44,924 bases of DNA from Planctomycetaceae bacterium (GCA_031268995.1 JAIRWK010000119.1:1-44924); one strand, 5' to 3'. Numbered from the stretch's first letter, positions 1 through 10,989 are shown. The notes: generated by a model from the sequence alone, not told the origin. Program-made: numbers and translations.

Positions 1-209
1 AACCTAAGCTGCTAATATTTAAGCAATTATGGATTTGATCGTTAAATTTACAACAAATCGGTAATAGGATTTAACTCCTTTAGTATAAATCTTTTTAGGC
101 TACTGAATAGTTACAAAATTTCATTTTTGATGGTGAAAAAAAGTGGGCAATTTACCCTTACATAGAAAAGCTTACTGCTCGTATTGACATTGGAGCCTTA
201 CCGAAAGTT

Positions 210-824
210 TTGGTTAATCCGCGATCTTCTGCTTTACTTTTTGCATACGACATACGCGTGGTATCATTGGAAGACTTACACACACCATTTTGGCAGGATG
301 TACAAAAAAACTTGCAACAACAGGGAAAAGAAATGGAACTCCGCGTCGAATTTCGACCTTACTTTGATGACCCTTCCGTATTGAGTGAAAAAATTAAGAT
401 TCAACCGCGTAAAGAAAACGAAATGAAATTGTTGGAGGAATGGCATCGAAATACGCCTTGGTACTTGTTTCCGACATTGAATCTGGACGAAAGATACAAT
501 CGTAACAGTAAGAAGGATGACTCAGAAAAATGGATACGAAAAAAAGTCAAAGTTGGGTATTCATACGACGCACCACAAGTGTTTTTGCGACTTCGTAATC
601 TTTATCCTTGTTATCCGAATTTGCCAGAGGATTGGGGAGGATGGAAAGAACTCGAAGAGAAATTTGAACCAAGTACGTTAAGGGATGAGATTCGCTGGAC
701 AAGAATATGTTACCAATATTGTGCAACGGAAGATGATAAGGTGCTTGATGAGTTAAAGTCGTGGCTTGAAAAAAATGAATCCAATTCAGCGAGCTGTAAT
801 GATCAACTACCGAAAAGAAGGTGA
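210..824 (+). CDS. hypothetical protein; true start may lie further upstream in the same frame
   Basis: 204-aa ORF with protein-like composition and no better overlapping ORF; the frame is open upstream of the first ATG. Confidence 0.5.
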   Translation: MVNPRSSALLFAYDIRVVSLEDLHTPFWQDVQKNLQQQGKEMELRVEFRPYFDDPSVLSEKIKIQPRKENEMKLLEEWHRNTPWYLFPTLNLDERYNRNSKKDDSEKWIRKKVKVGYSYDAPQVFLRLRNLYPCYPNLPEDWGGWKELEEKFEPSTLRDEIRWTRICYQYCATEDDKVLDELKSWLEKNESNSASCNDQLPKRR

Positions 825-978
825 ATTCAAAAAATCACCTACCACTGTAAAACTCTATGAGACAATCCAGTTGTTCAAAGACAAAAAATGATTTTTGTTT
901 TTCAGTATTTTATCTTCGGAAATCCCGAATATAGAATACTAATTTTGATTCGGTGAAAGAATAAAGACAGAAAAGAGT

Positions 979-1015
979 TATACCGAAACCGGCACCGGCG
1001 ACGGGCTTCGGTATA
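979..1015. repeat. family A terminal-only mini-derivative
   Basis: TATACCGAAACCGGCACCGGCGACGGGCTTCGGTATA; both ends match the GGTATA-side terminus of family A. Confidence 0.6.
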
Positions 1016-1101
1016 GAATCTGGTCTGCGATTATCCCTAACGAATCTGCGTGCTGATTTTAAAACGACTTGAGTATAAATTGTCTATTTTAACAACTGAA
1101 T

Positions 1102-1204
1102 TATGCTGAAGCTACTTTAAAATTCCTGAAGCTGAACCCGCAAGCGCAACAACGTGAAGCGGTTGCTCAAGGGCGAAGCCTATCGCCCCACCGGCTACGG
1201 TATA
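1102..1204 (+). mobile_element. family A element
   Basis: Near-consensus copy TATGCTGAAGCTACTTTAAAATTCC...CACCGGCTACGGTATA. Confidence 0.85.
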
Positions 1205-1385
1205 ACAACATTGGAAAAATTTCTTACGTTATCAAATGTTTTCTTTAGTCCCTTGTCATATTTTTCCGATAATTCGGACTGTGCGGGTAGAGGATTCGGT
1301 CGTCGGCGTTTTATCGGCACCGGTGTCAATGGCAAAATTTCTTGTCCGTATTGGTTTCAATGTTGAGAGGATTTTGGTGAATAAA

Positions 1386-1607
1386 ATGTTTCAAAGATTA
1401 TTATTGGTGATTGTGTTGGGTTTAGTTTTGGTGAGTGCGAGCGGTTGCCTGATACCGCCGTTTTCTGGCGATCCCGAAACACGTATTCAACAACTCGTAA
1501 ACGCATCTGAAGGATTACGGTTGGTGCCGGACGAATGGCAACGGTTTTGGTTTCTCGATCAACCCAACCACATGACCATTTATCGCGTGCATGGAGGCAT
1601 AATTTGA
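1386..1607 (+). CDS. small putative lipoprotein
   Basis: Internal ATG of the 1236 ORF gives MFQRLLLVIVLGLVLVSASGC, a lipobox-like signal peptide. Confidence 0.5.
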   Translation: MFQRLLLVIVLGLVLVSASGCLIPPFSGDPETRIQQLVNASEGLRLVPDEWQRFWFLDQPNHMTIYRVHGGII

Positions 1608-1621
1608 TCTCATCAGGTATC

Positions 1622-1735
1622 GCCCCAAAATAAAATTACCGTTAAATGCCATAACGCTAGGGGTGGTTCTTTTTACTTTAGAATCGCCCTAAAATAAAAC
1701 CGTTTGTTGAACATTAATGGTCATTTATTTTTGTG
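1622..1735. repeat. family D repeat
   Basis: CGCCCCAAAATAAAATTACCGTTAAATGCC...CTAGGGGTGGTT; related segments near 3340-3400, 6748-6832, 13501-13560, 19845-19997 and 35640-35691. Confidence 0.55.
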
Positions 1736-1782
1736 CAATGCTTTACCATAAATTCGCAACACTTCGCGTGAAGCAATTGCGG

Positions 1783-1885
1783 TATACCGTAGCCGGTGGG
1801 GTGATAGGTTTCGCCCTTGAACAACCGCTTCACGTTGTTGCGATTGCGTGTTCAGCTCCATGAATTTTAAAGTAGCTTGAGTATA
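1783..1885 (-). mobile_element. family A element
   Basis: TATACCGTAGCCGGTGGGGTGATAGG...AAAGTAGCTTGAGTATA. Confidence 0.85.
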
Positions 1886-1906
1886 TTGCGGGGCGTTTGT
1901 CAAATG

Positions 1907-2761
1907 TCAAAGTTGACTTTTGTACACTTTCTTGATTCGGTCAACTATTGCGCTGTGCATTTGGCTAACGCGACTTTCGGATAATTCTAAAGCTGCGCCG
2001 ATTTCACGCATTGTAAATTCTTCGTAGTAGTACAAAATTACGATCATTCTTTCGGTTTTTGTCAATCCTTTTGTAAAGTTTCGGATGACATCAATTTTCG
2101 CAAGTCTTTCTGTCGGGTCTTCGCTTCTTTTGTCCGGCACGACATCAATTTCACGCATTTCTTTTGAACCGTCGCTATCCCCCCAAGATTTGTCCAAACT
2201 TGAAATATTTACGTTGTGAGTTTCGGCGTAAAGTTGCTGCAACTCTTCGACAGAAACATTGAGGTAATCGGCAACTTCTTGATCGGTTGGTTTTCGTCCG
2301 TGTTCAATTTGCAGATTTTTATATGCGTCATTTAATTTAGTTGCTTTTGACCTGACAACACGCGGCACCCAATCCATTTTCCGCAACTCGTCAACAATCG
2401 ATCCTTGAATTCGCGGCAGGCAAAATGCTTCGAATCTTATTCCTCGACTTGGGTCAAAAACAGAAATCGCGTCCATCAGACCAAAATTACCCGCCGAAAT
2501 CAAATCGTCAAGCTCTATCCCGTCCGGCAAACGCGCCCAGATACGTTCCGCACGACTGCGGACTATCGGCATATAACGTTCAATAAGACGATTACGCAAT
2601 TGATCCGTAGGATTCTGTTTGTAAAGAATCCACAATTGATCTGCTTCATCTATCACTTCCGAAGGGGATTCTACTGGCGGCGTTGGTGTTATAGTGAAAT
2701 GAATACCATGCGAAGATTCACGCACTTGTTCACCACGAGTCATACTTTGAAGATTAGACAT
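1907..2761 (-). CDS. fliA: RNA polymerase sigma factor of the FliA/WhiG (sigma-28) family
   Basis: Sigma-70 regions 2, 3 and 4 are recognisable: DLISAGNFGLMDAISVFDPSRGIRFEAFCLPRIQGSIVDELR and LTKTERMIVILYYYEEFTMREIGAALELSESRVSQMH. Confidence 0.88.
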   Translation of the reverse strand: MSNLQSMTRGEQVRESSHGIHFTITPTPPVESPSEVIDEADQLWILYKQNPTDQLRNRLIERYMPIVRSRAERIWARLPDGIELDDLISAGNFGLMDAISVFDPSRGIRFEAFCLPRIQGSIVDELRKMDWVPRVVRSKATKLNDAYKNLQIEHGRKPTDQEVADYLNVSVEELQQLYAETHNVNISSLDKSWGDSDGSKEMREIDVVPDKRSEDPTERLAKIDVIRNFTKGLTKTERMIVILYYYEEFTMREIGAALELSESRVSQMHSAIVDRIKKVYKSQL

Positions 2762-2785
2762 AATTTATATATTAAACTTAAAGGT

Positions 2786-2825
2786 TATACCGTAGCCGAC
2801 ATAGGCAATAGGCTTTGTCCTTGAA
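2786..2825 (-). repeat. family A fragment
   Basis: TATACCGTAGCCGACATAGGCAATAGGCTTTGTCCTTGA. Confidence 0.65.
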
Positions 2826-2841
2826 AAAATATTTTGACTTA

Positions 2842-2965
2842 ATACCGTAGTTGGTAGGGCGATAGGCTTCGCCCTTGAACAACCGCTTCACGTTGTTACG
2901 CTTGCCTAACGCTCTGCGTTGTAGGTTTACCGCAGCTTCAGGAATTTTAAAGTAGCTTGAGTATA
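2842..2965 (-). mobile_element. family A element, long subfamily
   Basis: ATACCGTAGTTGG... with extra CTAACGCTCTGCGTTGTAGGTTTACCGC ...GTAGCTTGAGTATA. Confidence 0.85.
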
Positions 2966-3233
2966 TGTTGATCGCGTTCGGATTCCAATTTCTCAAAAGC
3001 AACTTTCAACACGATACGCGAACAATAACAATTTTTTTAAATCAATGGAAGTTCAAAAAACAAAAATTTTTCACTATCCGCTGCTTTAATTCAATTTATT
3101 TTTCACAACAAGGCAAATAAAAGATAAAATAAACAATTTGGCAAAAATAGAGAACACATTTAAGGTCAATTCTACACGCATTGACAAAATAAAATTTTCA
3201 CCGAATATTTCGTACTCATAAATTGCCGATAAC

Positions 3234-3329
3234 TATACCGTAACCGGTAAGGCGATAGGCTTCGCCCTTGAACAACCGCTTCACGTTGTTGCGCTTGCGT
3301 GTTCAGCTTTTTAAAGTAGCTTCAGTATG
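3234..3329 (-). mobile_element. family A element, short internal deletion
   Basis: TATACCGTAACCGGTAAGG...TTCAGCTTTTTAAAGTAGCTTCAGTATG. Confidence 0.8.
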
Positions 3330-3537
3330 CTTTAGGATGGTTCCCTTTAACTTTAGGGCATTAATGGATTTTATTTCAAGGCGATGCCTAAAGTTGCCAA
3401 AAAAAATTTATGTTCAAGGGAATTTCCAAAAACCTCATTGGAATATTTGTTGATTATTTCACATCCGCAAAAAACCGGTTTTAGGAAGTTCCCGTATGCA
3501 AAGCATACCACCCGCCCATAAAGAAATTTAATTTTAT

Positions 3538-5973
3538 ATGAAAAGATTTTTGTTTTGTTTTATAGTATTTGAATTATTTTTTATTTTGCCGGTGTATGGT
3601 AAGCCTGTTAAGATTGCGATGGATGACGGCAGGTTTATTGTTGGCGAGGTAACTGAGATTGAGCGAGTGGATGAAAAGTTGGAGACGGCTGGAGTGATTA
3701 AGGCAAAAATGATAGTTGTGCTTAATGACGGTTTGCGGTTTATTTATGTTCCGAAGTACAAGTTGCGACGTGGAGTTATGCCGGAGGTTGTCAATGAGAT
3801 GCCCGAAGTGTTCAAGACAAAACTACCGTTTAGTGAAACCGGTAAGAAACTTGCAATACTTGGCAGTTTTGATCCGCGAGTGAAATTTGATCGTTTTGGT
3901 CGTCGTCTTGTTCGTGCGCGGCATTTGGGCGGAGTTGAGTTAATTACGCAAGTGATAACGGAGATTTCGCCGCGTTATATTCGCGCAAGAGGATTGCACA
4001 TGAACAGCAGTCCGATTGTCTGGGACATGCGGCTTTCAACTAGGACATTGCCGCGTGAGCAATTGAATCCTATTTTAATGCGGTTAATTGATCCTGAGCG
4101 GATTGATGATCGTGTGAGGTTGGTTCGGTTTTATATTCAGAGCGGGATGCTTGACGAAGCGGAGGACGAGCTTGAGGAGATATTGAAATCGGAAAGCGAC
4201 AATGTTGAAATCCAACAACGCTTTTCATCTGTTTACAGAATGATTCGCCAACAAAAATTTCAACGTCTGATCGATGACATGGAATCGCGTTGGAATGCGG
4301 GACAATTCAGTCTGGTTCATCGTTTTTTGGATGATATGGCGAAGGGTATTGATTTGCCGGAGGAACTTTTTTCGGTTGTTCGGCGAATGTTATTGCGTTA
4401 TGATGAATTGGAAAAAAAACGGAAAGAAATCATTGAACAATTGCACGCAATTTACAATCGATTACCGGTTGAGGAAAAGCGTAGTGATTTGATTCCGAAG
4501 ATAATTGAGGAGATTGAAACAGGTTTAACGCCGAACACAATTGACCGGATGGAATCGTTTTACATGTATGCTAACGATCCTGAATTGAGTGATTCGGAGA
4601 AGTTAGCGATTGGGATTACCGGTTGGTTTTGCGGTTCCAATGCGGATAATAATCGATTATTGGTTGCGCAATCATTGCCAACAATTCGTCGTCTTGTAAC
4701 AGAGTATTTGCAAAGCGGCGGCGAAACGATTCGTCAAGCAGAAATTATTAAGCAAATTAAATCAATGGAATCAATCAGTCCGGCGTTGGTCGCTTCGATG
4801 ATTGCGTATATGCCGCCGCCGAAGCCGATATTGCCGGAGGAGATTATTACGGACAAGCTTGGTTATTTTCGTCTTAAAATTCCAAGTCCGATTGGCGGAG
4901 TCGTGCATGATATTGAGTATGCGGTTCAGTTACCGCCGGAGTATGATCCTAATCGGACGGTGCATTATCCGGTTATTGTAACGTTAAATGGTTTTTCGCA
5001 AACGCCGGATTCGCAGATAAATTTTTGGGCGGGCGAGTGGCGCGGCGATAATCGCGTGGGGCAAAGCGGTCGGCATGGTTATATTGTTATTGCGCCCAAT
5101 TGGAATCCGTTACAATTATTTGATTATGATTTTTCAGCGTTTGCTCATGCGGCGGTATTGTGTTCGTTGAAGGATGCGATCAAGCGTTTTAATATTGACA
5201 CGGACAGAGTTTATTTATCGGGGCATGGGACGGGCGGGACGGCTGCGTGGGATGTTGGTTTGGCGCACCCTGATTTGTGGGCAGGGTTGGTTCCGTTCAA
5301 TGCTGTCGCGTCAAAATACATAAATGAATATAAAGACAACGTTCAACATTTACCGGTTTACTTTGTTTGCGGCGAGCTTGAGGGCAAGAATGGAGTGAAT
5401 ACTCTTTTGTACAATGCGCCAATTTTTAACAATTATCTTGTCCGTCAAAAGGAGCCGCATGAAATAACGCTTATTAGATATATTGGTCATGGTATGGAGA
5501 TGTTTCATGATGAGATTGTTCCGGTATTTGATTGGATGAAATTGCATGTACGTAATTTTGCGCCGCGATCATTTGTTGTAAATTCGATGAGGTCGTGGGA
5601 CAATTTTTTTTGGTGGGTTGAGCTTGGTAATTTGAGCAATACCGCGCCGGAATATATTACTGACCCGATTGAATGGGGAAGTACGAATAAAAAATTAACA
5701 ATTAAATCAAGATTGCTTCCGGCGGGCAATGGAATACAAGTTGACAATGTGCCGAAAAATGTGGATGTTACGATATATTTGAATCCCGACATTTTGCCGG
5801 AGATGGCAAATTACAAACCAACAAGCAAAGTAACGGTAAATGTTGGGAACAAAAATTACAACCCGCGAAGCCAACAAATTTTACCTGACATTGCCGTAAT
5901 TCTCTACGATGTAAAAACACGAGGCGACCGCCTACACCCATTCTGGGCAATGTTGCGATCAAAGAAAAAATAA
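3538..5973 (+). CDS. secreted alpha/beta-hydrolase-fold (PHB depolymerase/dienelactone hydrolase-like) protein with long N-terminal region
   Basis: Signal peptide; C-terminal YPVIVTLNGF...DRVYLSGHGTGGTAAWDVGLAHPDLWAG...YIGHGMEMFHDEI. Confidence 0.75.
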   Translation: MKRFLFCFIVFELFFILPVYGKPVKIAMDDGRFIVGEVTEIERVDEKLETAGVIKAKMIVVLNDGLRFIYVPKYKLRRGVMPEVVNEMPEVFKTKLPFSETGKKLAILGSFDPRVKFDRFGRRLVRARHLGGVELITQVITEISPRYIRARGLHMNSSPIVWDMRLSTRTLPREQLNPILMRLIDPERIDDRVRLVRFYIQSGMLDEAEDELEEILKSESDNVEIQQRFSSVYRMIRQQKFQRLIDDMESRWNAGQFSLVHRFLDDMAKGIDLPEELFSVVRRMLLRYDELEKKRKEIIEQLHAIYNRLPVEEKRSDLIPKIIEEIETGLTPNTIDRMESFYMYANDPELSDSEKLAIGITGWFCGSNADNNRLLVAQSLPTIRRLVTEYLQSGGETIRQAEIIKQIKSMESISPALVASMIAYMPPPKPILPEEIITDKLGYFRLKIPSPIGGVVHDIEYAVQLPPEYDPNRTVHYPVIVTLNGFSQTPDSQINFWAGEWRGDNRVGQSGRHGYIVIAPNWNPLQLFDYDFSAFAHAAVLCSLKDAIKRFNIDTDRVYLSGHGTGGTAAWDVGLAHPDLWAGLVPFNAVASKYINEYKDNVQHLPVYFVCGELEGKNGVNTLLYNAPIFNNYLVRQKEPHEITLIRYIGHGMEMFHDEIVPVFDWMKLHVRNFAPRSFVVNSMRSWDNFFWWVELGNLSNTAPEYITDPIEWGSTNKKLTIKSRLLPAGNGIQVDNVPKNVDVTIYLNPDILPEMANYKPTSKVTVNVGNKNYNPRSQQILPDIAVILYDVKTRGDRLHPFWAMLRSKKK

Positions 5974-6034
5974 GAACTGTTTTATACCGAAGCCAGTATT
6001 CGTTGTTGTTCCTTTTGTCATTTATTTAAATCTG

Positions 6035-6667
6035 ATGCGAGATAGTGGATTAGAAGACATTGAGTTGTGTGAGTTATTACCGGTTCGGGTTTATGAGTAT
6101 CATGAATTGATTTCATCGACTAGTGATAGGGTTCGTGAAATATTTAGTAGTTGTTCAAGTGCGCGATCTGTCGATTGCGGCGGTATATTTCCGTGTCTTG
6201 TTGTTGCGGGCAAGCAGGCGGCGGGGCGCGGACGCGGGAACAAAAAATGGTGGAGTGCAAAAGGTTGTTTGATGATGTCGTTTGGGTTAGAACTTGACGC
6301 GGAATATTTTCCGATTCGGCGCGAGGTTTTACCGGAATTTTCGCCAATCGTCGGCAACATTGTTTCGGATGTTTTGACAAAATATATTTTGCCGTCTGAT
6401 GTGATCGAGGTACATCATCCGAATGACGTTTGCGTAAACAGGAAAAAAATTGCCGGAATACTGATAGAATCGCCCAAACCCAATTTCGTAATTATCGGAA
6501 TAGGTATAAACATCAACAATTCGGCAAAAGATGTACCAAATGATTTTGATCGAGAAATAACGACAGTATTTGACCTAACCGGTAATAAAACAGATTTGCG
6601 CAAAATACTATCAGAATTCGTCAAAGCATTTTTTGAGACGATACACCGCAACCGATATGAGCGGTAG
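6035..6667 (+). CDS. birA: biotin--[acetyl-CoA-carboxylase] ligase
   Basis: AGKQAAGRGRGNKKWWSAKGCLMMSFGLEL, PNDVCVNRKKIAGILIE and IGIGININN motifs. Confidence 0.85.
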   Translation: MRDSGLEDIELCELLPVRVYEYHELISSTSDRVREIFSSCSSARSVDCGGIFPCLVVAGKQAAGRGRGNKKWWSAKGCLMMSFGLELDAEYFPIRREVLPEFSPIVGNIVSDVLTKYILPSDVIEVHHPNDVCVNRKKIAGILIESPKPNFVIIGIGININNSAKDVPNDFDREITTVFDLTGNKTDLRKILSEFVKAFFETIHRNRYER

Positions 6668-6825
6668 GTTTCGGAAAACTCCTAAAAACCAATCGTGAAA
6701 ATATCATACCAAAGGCGCAACGAAAAAACGGCAAAAATCTTTCGCCCTGAAATAAAATTACCATTAATGTCCTAAAGTAAAACCGTTTATTGAACGTTAA
6801 TAGCCATTTATTATTGGGCGATGTC

Positions 6826-7776
6826 TTATCGTTTCATGTATTTGTTCAAATCGATTCCGTTGCGTTGTTCTTCTTCGAGCAGCTGTAAGCGGTTTTCGAG
6901 TTGTTCGATTCTTCGTTTTAGAACCGGCGTGATATTTTCTTCTTCGACAATATTCTTTTTTCGCGGCACGCTTGGGTAGCCTAGATGTCTTGACAAGGCA
7001 GAAAAAAGATATGCGGGTTCTTTGGCACGTGTTGCAAAAGCGATCCGCCCTTCGCGTTCACCAAAAAGTACCACAACATCATCCGCATTATTTTCTTTGC
7101 CCTCCAAAAAATCAAATGAATCAAAATCGTCAGATGTATTATCATTTTGATTATTGTTGTCGTCTTGGCAAGAGTTTTGTGATTTAGTTGTCCAAAGGTT
7201 ATTTTTTGTGTTTTTGATTTTGTGGTGTTTATGATTTGTTTGGTATATTTTGTAGTATTTGCTGCGGTAAAAAATCATGTCGGCGAGTGATACAAATCCA
7301 ATTTGGCGACGTAAAATTGTCAACCATTTTTTCCAATCCGAATTATAAAAATCATCTTCGATCAACATATTCAACCCGTGAACATATCCGAGTCGATTTC
7401 GGCAAAGGGCTTCGAATTGGTAGAAGAACACGCCTTGAGTTGAGTGTATTTTGCTTCGATACTTTGCTTCACGTGCTAGGATTTGCAGGGCAATTTTGAA
7501 ATCGAGGTGTCCATCTTCGCGTTCACTTTCGGCTATTACAAATGTCTGAAACGGCGAGAAATAATGATTCAATCGTTGCATTGAGTTTGCGAGTACGCCG
7601 GTATATTTTGCGTCTGTGAGCATAAAATCGACAGCCTTGTACAACTGTGCCGTTGCAAGCAATTCACCGCGAATAGATGACAAAAATTCTTGCGTCGGCA
7701 CTCCATCCTCAATCGACTCAATAAAAGATTCAAAAAAAAATACCTGCTCAATATACTCTTCCGACAATAACATCAA
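6826..7776 (-). CDS. hypothetical protein, C-terminal coiled coil
   Basis: 316-aa ORF, no competing ORF; C-terminal LKRRIEQLENRLQLLEEEQ. Confidence 0.6.
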   Translation of the reverse strand: MMLLSEEYIEQVFFFESFIESIEDGVPTQEFLSSIRGELLATAQLYKAVDFMLTDAKYTGVLANSMQRLNHYFSPFQTFVIAESEREDGHLDFKIALQILAREAKYRSKIHSTQGVFFYQFEALCRNRLGYVHGLNMLIEDDFYNSDWKKWLTILRRQIGFVSLADMIFYRSKYYKIYQTNHKHHKIKNTKNNLWTTKSQNSCQDDNNNQNDNTSDDFDSFDFLEGKENNADDVVVLFGEREGRIAFATRAKEPAYLFSALSRHLGYPSVPRKKNIVEEENITPVLKRRIEQLENRLQLLEEEQRNGIDLNKYMKR

Positions 7777-8011
7777 TCACCTCAATTTTTCAAAATTTAT
7801 GCCGACATTTTTAAGGGACGATTGGGACAAAAAGGACATTGAGGACAAGGGAACAGATGAGACCTTTTACCCAAATCGGAGAGACCACAAACGGCGATCC
7901 CACGCTAGTGATTGAGCGAATGATTACATTGTCCCTCTTGTCTCTAGCATCCTTTATGTTTCTTTTGTCGCTTAAAATTTGGACGAAAAGGTATAATCAG
8001 TTTCTACGATA

Positions 8012-8056
8012 AAGGGTCATGTGTAGGCGAAAAAAATTCGCTTGTACATGACCCTT
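8012..8056. repeat. long near-perfect hairpin (20-bp arms, AAAAA/TTTTT loop), possible terminator of the MCP gene
   Basis: AAGGGTCATGTGTAGGCGAA-aaaaa-TTCGCTTGTACATGACCCTT, downstream of the minus-strand MCP stop. Confidence 0.6.
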
Positions 8057-8082
8057 AAATTGTTCAAAATGGGAAAAAATAT

Positions 8083-8105
8083 ACCGTAGCCGGTATGCGC
8101 GAGTG
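8083..8105 (-). repeat. family A terminal fragment
   Basis: TATACCGTAGCCGGTATGCGCGA. Confidence 0.5.
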
Positions 8106-8107
8106 TT

Positions 8108-10456
8108 TTAATATTTTCCGAACGATTTGTCGTCTAGGATAATTTGCACATCTCCGCTACTCTTGCCGCCGCCCCAATCGTCGCCCTCAACTACCTCCGA
8201 TGGGTCGGATGAAATTGGTTTTTTGCCGGTCAATGTTGGCATTAGCGGTTTTGGGGCATGCGGGATGGTCGTTGGTTGTTTTACCGGCTCGTGTCTTTTG
8301 ACATCAAATTTCGTAACGTCCGGCTTGACCAAAATCTTTGGCTCCAAAACAATATTTGGCACATTACCGTTCGCTGAACCCGAATCTCTTGAAGATTTGC
8401 GAATCTTAAATTGACCTATCAATCTTTGTAACTCATTCGCTTGACCGCTCATTTCATTTGAAACACTTGCGGTTTCTTCGGCGTTGGCGGTGTTTTGTTG
8501 GGTTACGGAATCGATTTGGTGCAATCCTTGCGAGACTTGCGAAACGCCTTGAGCTTGTTCCGTGCTGGCTTTGGCAATGTCGCCCAACAACGATGCAACT
8601 TGCTGCGATTGACGCACAATTCCATCAAGCATTTCGGCGGTTTGAGTTGCGATTTCTGCGCCTTCGTTTATTTGTTTGCTGTTGTTTTCGATCATTTGGG
8701 TTGTTTCAGCGGCGGCTTTTGCACTCCTCGACGCGAGATTTCTCACCTCTTCCGCAACAACCGCAAAACCCTTGCCATGAACTCCGGCACGCGCCGCCTC
8801 AACCGCAGCATTAAGTGCTAACAAATTCGTCTGGAACGAAATATCATCTATCACCTTGACAACCTTCTGCACATCCTGCGAATTTTTGGTTATCAATTGC
8901 ATTGACTCGATCATTTTCTTCATCATGTCTTGCCCAATAGACGCGGAATCATTCGCCTCTTTCGCTAACCTGCTTGCTTCATTTGCGTTTTGTGCGTTTT
9001 GGTTAGTTTGACCGCCTATTTCGCTCATTGACGCGGTAATTTCTTGGATACTTGCTGCCGATTCGGTTGCGCCTTGTGATAAACTTTCACTTGCCGCCGC
9101 TACTTGCGAAGCACCTGTTGCGACTTGCTCGACCGCGTTGGATGTGTTCAAAAGAGCAGCGTTTACTTGCTCAAGCATTGAGCTGAGATTTAAATTCATC
9201 GCATCAAGCTCGCCGCGAACCTTGACATCATTCAACCAATTACCAACCGCAAGCTCCTTCGCAAGATTTTCAACATTGCTAAACTCCGCTACAATCGACG
9301 AAAGCGCACGCGATAAATCGCCAACCTCATCACGCCGTTTCAAATATTCCGATTTGATTTCGACGGCAAGATCGCCCGATTGTGCAATTTGTTTCATTGC
9401 CTTTACGGCAGACCCCATTCCTGCTGAAATATTTTTTGTCAATATAAGCCCTGCAATTATTCCAAGCAGAATTGCTACTCCGCACGCAATACCGATAACA
9501 AGATTGACCCAAGCAACCAAACTAGTCATGGACTCCGCTGTTCCGGTGATACGTTCTTCGATCCCGGCTACTGTTTTTTTGGTAATGCCGGCAATATCGT
9601 CGGCGATTTTGGCTTGGCTTTCTTGGTTTTTGGTTAGGTTGGTCAACGTATCAATGACGGACTTGTTCAACACGTACCATCCGTCGAACGCCTCAATTGA
9701 TGTGTCAATCAAGGCAATTCCTTCCGGCGTTCTCAACTTTCCCTTCAGCTGTTTCATCTCGCTCATGAGATTTTCGAACATTTTGTCCATCTCTTCCCGC
9801 AACTTACCGTGTGTTGCACTATCGTTTGACATTTCGTAATCGCGGGAGGCGATACGTATTTCTTGAATCTGCTCAATAATTGTTGTTGCAAGCAGAATCG
9901 TTTCAAATCCAACTTGGTAAATATATTTTTGAGTGATACCGTCAACTTCAATTTGACGCGATTTTTCTTCCGCTACTTTTTTAATTTGTTCAATTAATTT
10001 TTCCAACGACTCCTTAGCAATCTTATAATCTTCGTTACGATTTACGCGTGCATCAGAATACACTTTCAAAAGGTCGGCGTATTTTTTGTCGTGTGAGGTA
10101 TATTCTTTGGCGGCATTTGAAATGTCTTGGGCGTTAGTTTTGTTGGTCTCTGAGATCATTATTTTTTGGGCTTCAGTGCTTGCGTTTTGTACTTCTTCGG
10201 AACGTTTTGATACTTCTTCGTGGTATTTTGGATCTTTGTACAACGTGTGTTTATCAGACGCGAGTTGAGCTTCGTAGGTGCTTGCGACCATTTTGTTGAC
10301 GAGCGAAAATATTTTTATTTGCGTCTCAATTCCTTTCGTTTCTCCGCTAATCCGCAACAACGCCGCGAATCCGCCGCCGCCAACTATTGCCAACAATATT
10401 ATAATCAGACCAAAACCGACAAGCAATTTAATACCGATACGCATATTCGATAACAT
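8108..10456 (-). CDS. methyl-accepting chemotaxis protein
   Basis: N-terminal TM, second TM, HAMP-like region and signalling hairpin [51 protein letters not shown]. Confidence 0.95.
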   Translation of the reverse strand: MLSNMRIGIKLLVGFGLIIILLAIVGGGGFAALLRISGETKGIETQIKIFSLVNKMVASTYEAQLASDKHTLYKDPKYHEEVSKRSEEVQNASTEAQKIMISETNKTNAQDISNAAKEYTSHDKKYADLLKVYSDARVNRNEDYKIAKESLEKLIEQIKKVAEEKSRQIEVDGITQKYIYQVGFETILLATTIIEQIQEIRIASRDYEMSNDSATHGKLREEMDKMFENLMSEMKQLKGKLRTPEGIALIDTSIEAFDGWYVLNKSVIDTLTNLTKNQESQAKIADDIAGITKKTVAGIEERITGTAESMTSLVAWVNLVIGIACGVAILLGIIAGLILTKNISAGMGSAVKAMKQIAQSGDLAVEIKSEYLKRRDEVGDLSRALSSIVAEFSNVENLAKELAVGNWLNDVKVRGELDAMNLNLSSMLEQVNAALLNTSNAVEQVATGASQVAAASESLSQGATESAASIQEITASMSEIGGQTNQNAQNANEASRLAKEANDSASIGQDMMKKMIESMQLITKNSQDVQKVVKVIDDISFQTNLLALNAAVEAARAGVHGKGFAVVAEEVRNLASRSAKAAAETTQMIENNSKQINEGAEIATQTAEMLDGIVRQSQQVASLLGDIAKASTEQAQGVSQVSQGLHQIDSVTQQNTANAEETASVSNEMSGQANELQRLIGQFKIRKSSRDSGSANGNVPNIVLEPKILVKPDVTKFDVKRHEPVKQPTTIPHAPKPLMPTLTGKKPISSDPSEVVEGDDWGGGKSSGDVQIILDDKSFGKY

Positions 10457-10493
10457 TTTTACTTTAACCTCTTTTTGTTAAATTTTAATTTTT

Positions 10494-10603
10494 AGGAGTT
10501 TCTAAAAATACTATTTGCCAAAAACAAATTATTTCAAATTCGGTCGGTTTTCAGTCGATAGAAATCAACCGAATTCGAATAAAACTAATTTTTAGAAATT
10601 CCC
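10494..10603. repeat. family B (MITE-like) repeat
   Basis: AGGAGTTTCTAAAAATACTATTTGCC...CGAATTCGAATAAAACTAATTTTTAGAAATTCCC; inverted ends. Confidence 0.75.
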
Positions 10604-10989
10604 TTTTGTGTAGCTTTCACCTGATCGTAGCGACGGCAATCTGAACAAACCGTCTTTGTGTAATCTTGTGAACTTCTACGGTATATGCACGTTGCATTTG
10701 TTCAGTTTTGCGTTCTGATTCCAAACCGCAAACGGCGTTGGGAAAAAGAATCACCAAAGCTGAATTTTTGATGATTATAGCACCGTATCTGACAATTGAC
10801 AGAGGGTCGGAGGTTTTATTCGCAAGTTTGATAACTTGCTAGTGGACGTTATTTCTATTGCAACGATTATTCCGCCCAATGTTATATCGGATTCGGTATA
10901 TTTTGCAAATATTACTCTTGACTGGAAGTGGATATTTGGTTAAATTCACGGGAGTTGTTTTTCTACGTTTTGTTTTTTGTCTGTTTAAA

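Noticed and set aside
1721-1903. 60-aa minus-strand ORF (MTNAPQYTQATLKF...)
   Set aside because: Almost entirely the family A element-spanning frame plus flanking DNA; no independent coding evidence.
9138-9839. 233-aa plus-strand ORF
   Set aside because: Antisense to the clear MCP gene; composition is a frame shadow.
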